Shown in pieces: positions 4,575 to 5,668 of a stretch of 5,668 nucleotides of DNA. The translations under genes were made by a program, and so were the position numbers. The stretch's first letter is position 1; each line of letters begins with the position of its first letter. The stretch comes from Pseudomonadota bacterium. GTDB taxonomy: Bacteria > Myxococcota_A > Polyangia > Polyangiales > Polyangiaceae. The stretch is taken from NCBI GenBank assembly GCA_023460875.1, contig JAEWOQ010000594.1:1-5668 (forward strand), in the 5' to 3' direction. The notes below the pieces were generated by a model. It saw nothing but the letters and a program-made list of their open reading frames with translations. It searched no databases and had not been told where the DNA came from.

Positions 4575-5668
4575 ATCCCGGTGAGCTCATCGCCCTCGTG
4601 GATCGACTCCGGGCGCTCCCGAGCGAGACCGAGTGGGTGGAGTTCAAGCGGAACAACGCCGACCCGCAGACCATCGGAGAGTACCTCTCCGCCCTGGCCA
4701 ACGAGGCATGCCTCCGCAACCAGCCCCGCGGCTACCTCGTCTTCGGTGTCGATGACGCTACCCACGAAGTCGTGGGCACCACCTTCGACCCCTACACCGC
4801 CACGGGCAAAGGAAACCAGCACCTTCTCCCCTGGCTCGGAGCACACCTGACGCCGAACCCCGGAGTCGAGCCATGGCTCCTCGAGCATCCCGGTGGCCGA
4901 GTCGTCATCCTAGCTGTGGGGCCTGCTCAAGGCCGCCCCGTCGCCTTCGCCGGCAAGCCATACGGTCGAACCGGCGCTAGCAAGGTCGAACTCGCGAAAC
5001 ATCCCGAAAAGGAGCGCGCTCTTTGGACTCGGGGCACCGATTGGTCTGCCGAGGTCTGCGATGGAGCCACCGTCGATGACCTAGATCCCGAAGCGCTCGC
5101 AAAGGCCCGGGAGCAGTTCCGGGTCAAGCACCCGACCCAGGCCGATGCGATCGCGGCGTGGGACGACCTGACGTTCCTCAACAAGGCCCGGCTCCTCCGC
5201 CATGGCGCCGTGACCAACACCGCGCTGGTGCTCCTCGGGCGGGCTGAGAGCGCCACCCTGCTCTCGCCCTCCGTTGCCAAAGTGAGCTGGATTCTGAAGG
5301 ATGCCGACAATCGAGAGCTCGACTACGAGCACATCGGTCCGCCGCTTCTGCTTGCCGGTGACCGACTGCTGAAGCACATCCGCAACCTGACGGTCCGCGC
5401 TCTTCCGAGCGGCACACTCTTCCCAACGGAGCTCACCCAGTACGATCCCTGGGTGCTCCGTGAGGCGCTGCACAACGCTATCGCTCACCAAGACTATCGG
5501 CGACAGGCGCGCATCACGGTGGTGGAGTTTCCGGATCGCGTCCTCGTGACGAACGTCGGTGACTTCCTGCCCGGGAGCGTGCAGACCGTGATTCAGCAGG
5601 ACGCCCCCCAGCTCTTCTACCGGAACCCCTTCTTGGCGGATGCCATGGTCGAGCTCAACCTGATCGAC
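4571..5668 (+). CDS. AlbA_2 (Schlafen-like) domain and GHKL-type ATPase protein, 3' end outside window
   Basis: The frame is open from GTG 4571 to the right edge, giving 366 residues without a stop. Residues about 19-140 match the AlbA_2/Schlafen-like putative nucleic-acid-binding domain. The hallmarks are ETEWVEFKRNNADP, IGEYLSALANEACL, RGYLVFGVDD and, at 131-137, YGRTGAS. A linker follows. From about 295 comes LREALHNAIAHQDY, the N-box-like motif of the HATPase_c_4 (GHKL/Bergerat-fold) ATPase group, with Asn302 as the probable Mg-ATP residue, then VTNVGDFLPGSV, resembling the following ATP-lid strand. Relatives are often mislabelled RecG-like helicases or transcriptional regulators; no helicase motifs are visible. 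Full-length relatives are usually longer and may end in a winged helix, which would lie beyond the window. The gene is coupled to the hsd operon and occupies the place where hsdR is often found. A role in defence or regulation is inferred. Confidence 0.88.
   Translation, partial: MNPGELIALVDRLRALPSETEWVEFKRNNADPQTIGEYLSALANEACLRNQPRGYLVFGVDDATHEVVGTTFDPYTATGKGNQHLLPWLGAHLTPNPGVEPWLLEHPGGRVVILAVGPAQGRPVAFAGKPYGRTGASKVELAKHPEKERALWTRGTDWSAEVCDGATVDDLDPEALAKAREQFRVKHPTQADAIAAWDDLTFLNKARLLRHGAVTNTALVLLGRAESATLLSPSVAKVSWILKDADNRELDYEHIGPPLLLAGDRLLKHIRNLTVRALPSGTLFPTELTQYDPWVLREALHNAIAHQDYRRQARITVVEFPDRVLVTNVGDFLPGSVQTVIQQDAPQLFYRNPFLADAMVELNLID

Noticed and set aside
4361..4888. 175-codon minus-strand ORF across the hsdS and AlbA_2 gene junction
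   Set aside because: It is antisense to two well-supported genes and has no recognisable domain.

Overview
This window is GC-rich DNA (roughly two thirds G+C by eye) from a bacterial chromosome. Codon third positions are mostly G or C, and GTG starts are frequent. The style fits a myxobacterium or another high-GC bacterium. That assignment rests on composition alone and is tentative.

Layout. Positions 2-280 hold the C-terminal end of a protein with a His/Ala/Pro/Gly-rich repeat; its family is not recognised. A plausible sigma70-type promoter overlaps its stop codon and leads into a tRNA-Arg gene (anticodon TCG, 316-389). About 450 bp without a convincing gene follow (390-842). They contain several short hairpins, an imperfect direct repeat pair, a weak promoter candidate and an inverted repeat just upstream of the next operon.

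From 843 to the end of the window runs one tightly packed, co-directional operon of a type I restriction-modification system: hsdM (DNA adenine methyltransferase subunit), an unrecognised 63-residue protein, hsdS (specificity subunit), a 26-codon mini-ORF, and the first 366 codons of an AlbA_2/Schlafen-like plus GHKL-type ATPase protein that runs off the right edge. No hsdR is present; it is expected downstream. Every junction is the same kind of 4-nt NTGA overlap, moving one frame back each time, which points to translational coupling through the whole block.

Working together: HsdS recognises a bipartite DNA sequence through two target-recognition domains, and HsdM methylates adenines there. 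With an HsdR motor/nuclease they would restrict unmodified incoming DNA. The 63-aa protein and the AlbA_2-ATPase protein sit inside the coupled transcription unit, so they are candidate accessory parts of the defence system. Placement just downstream of a tRNA gene fits a horizontally acquired defence cassette, but no integrase or clear attachment-site duplication is visible here.
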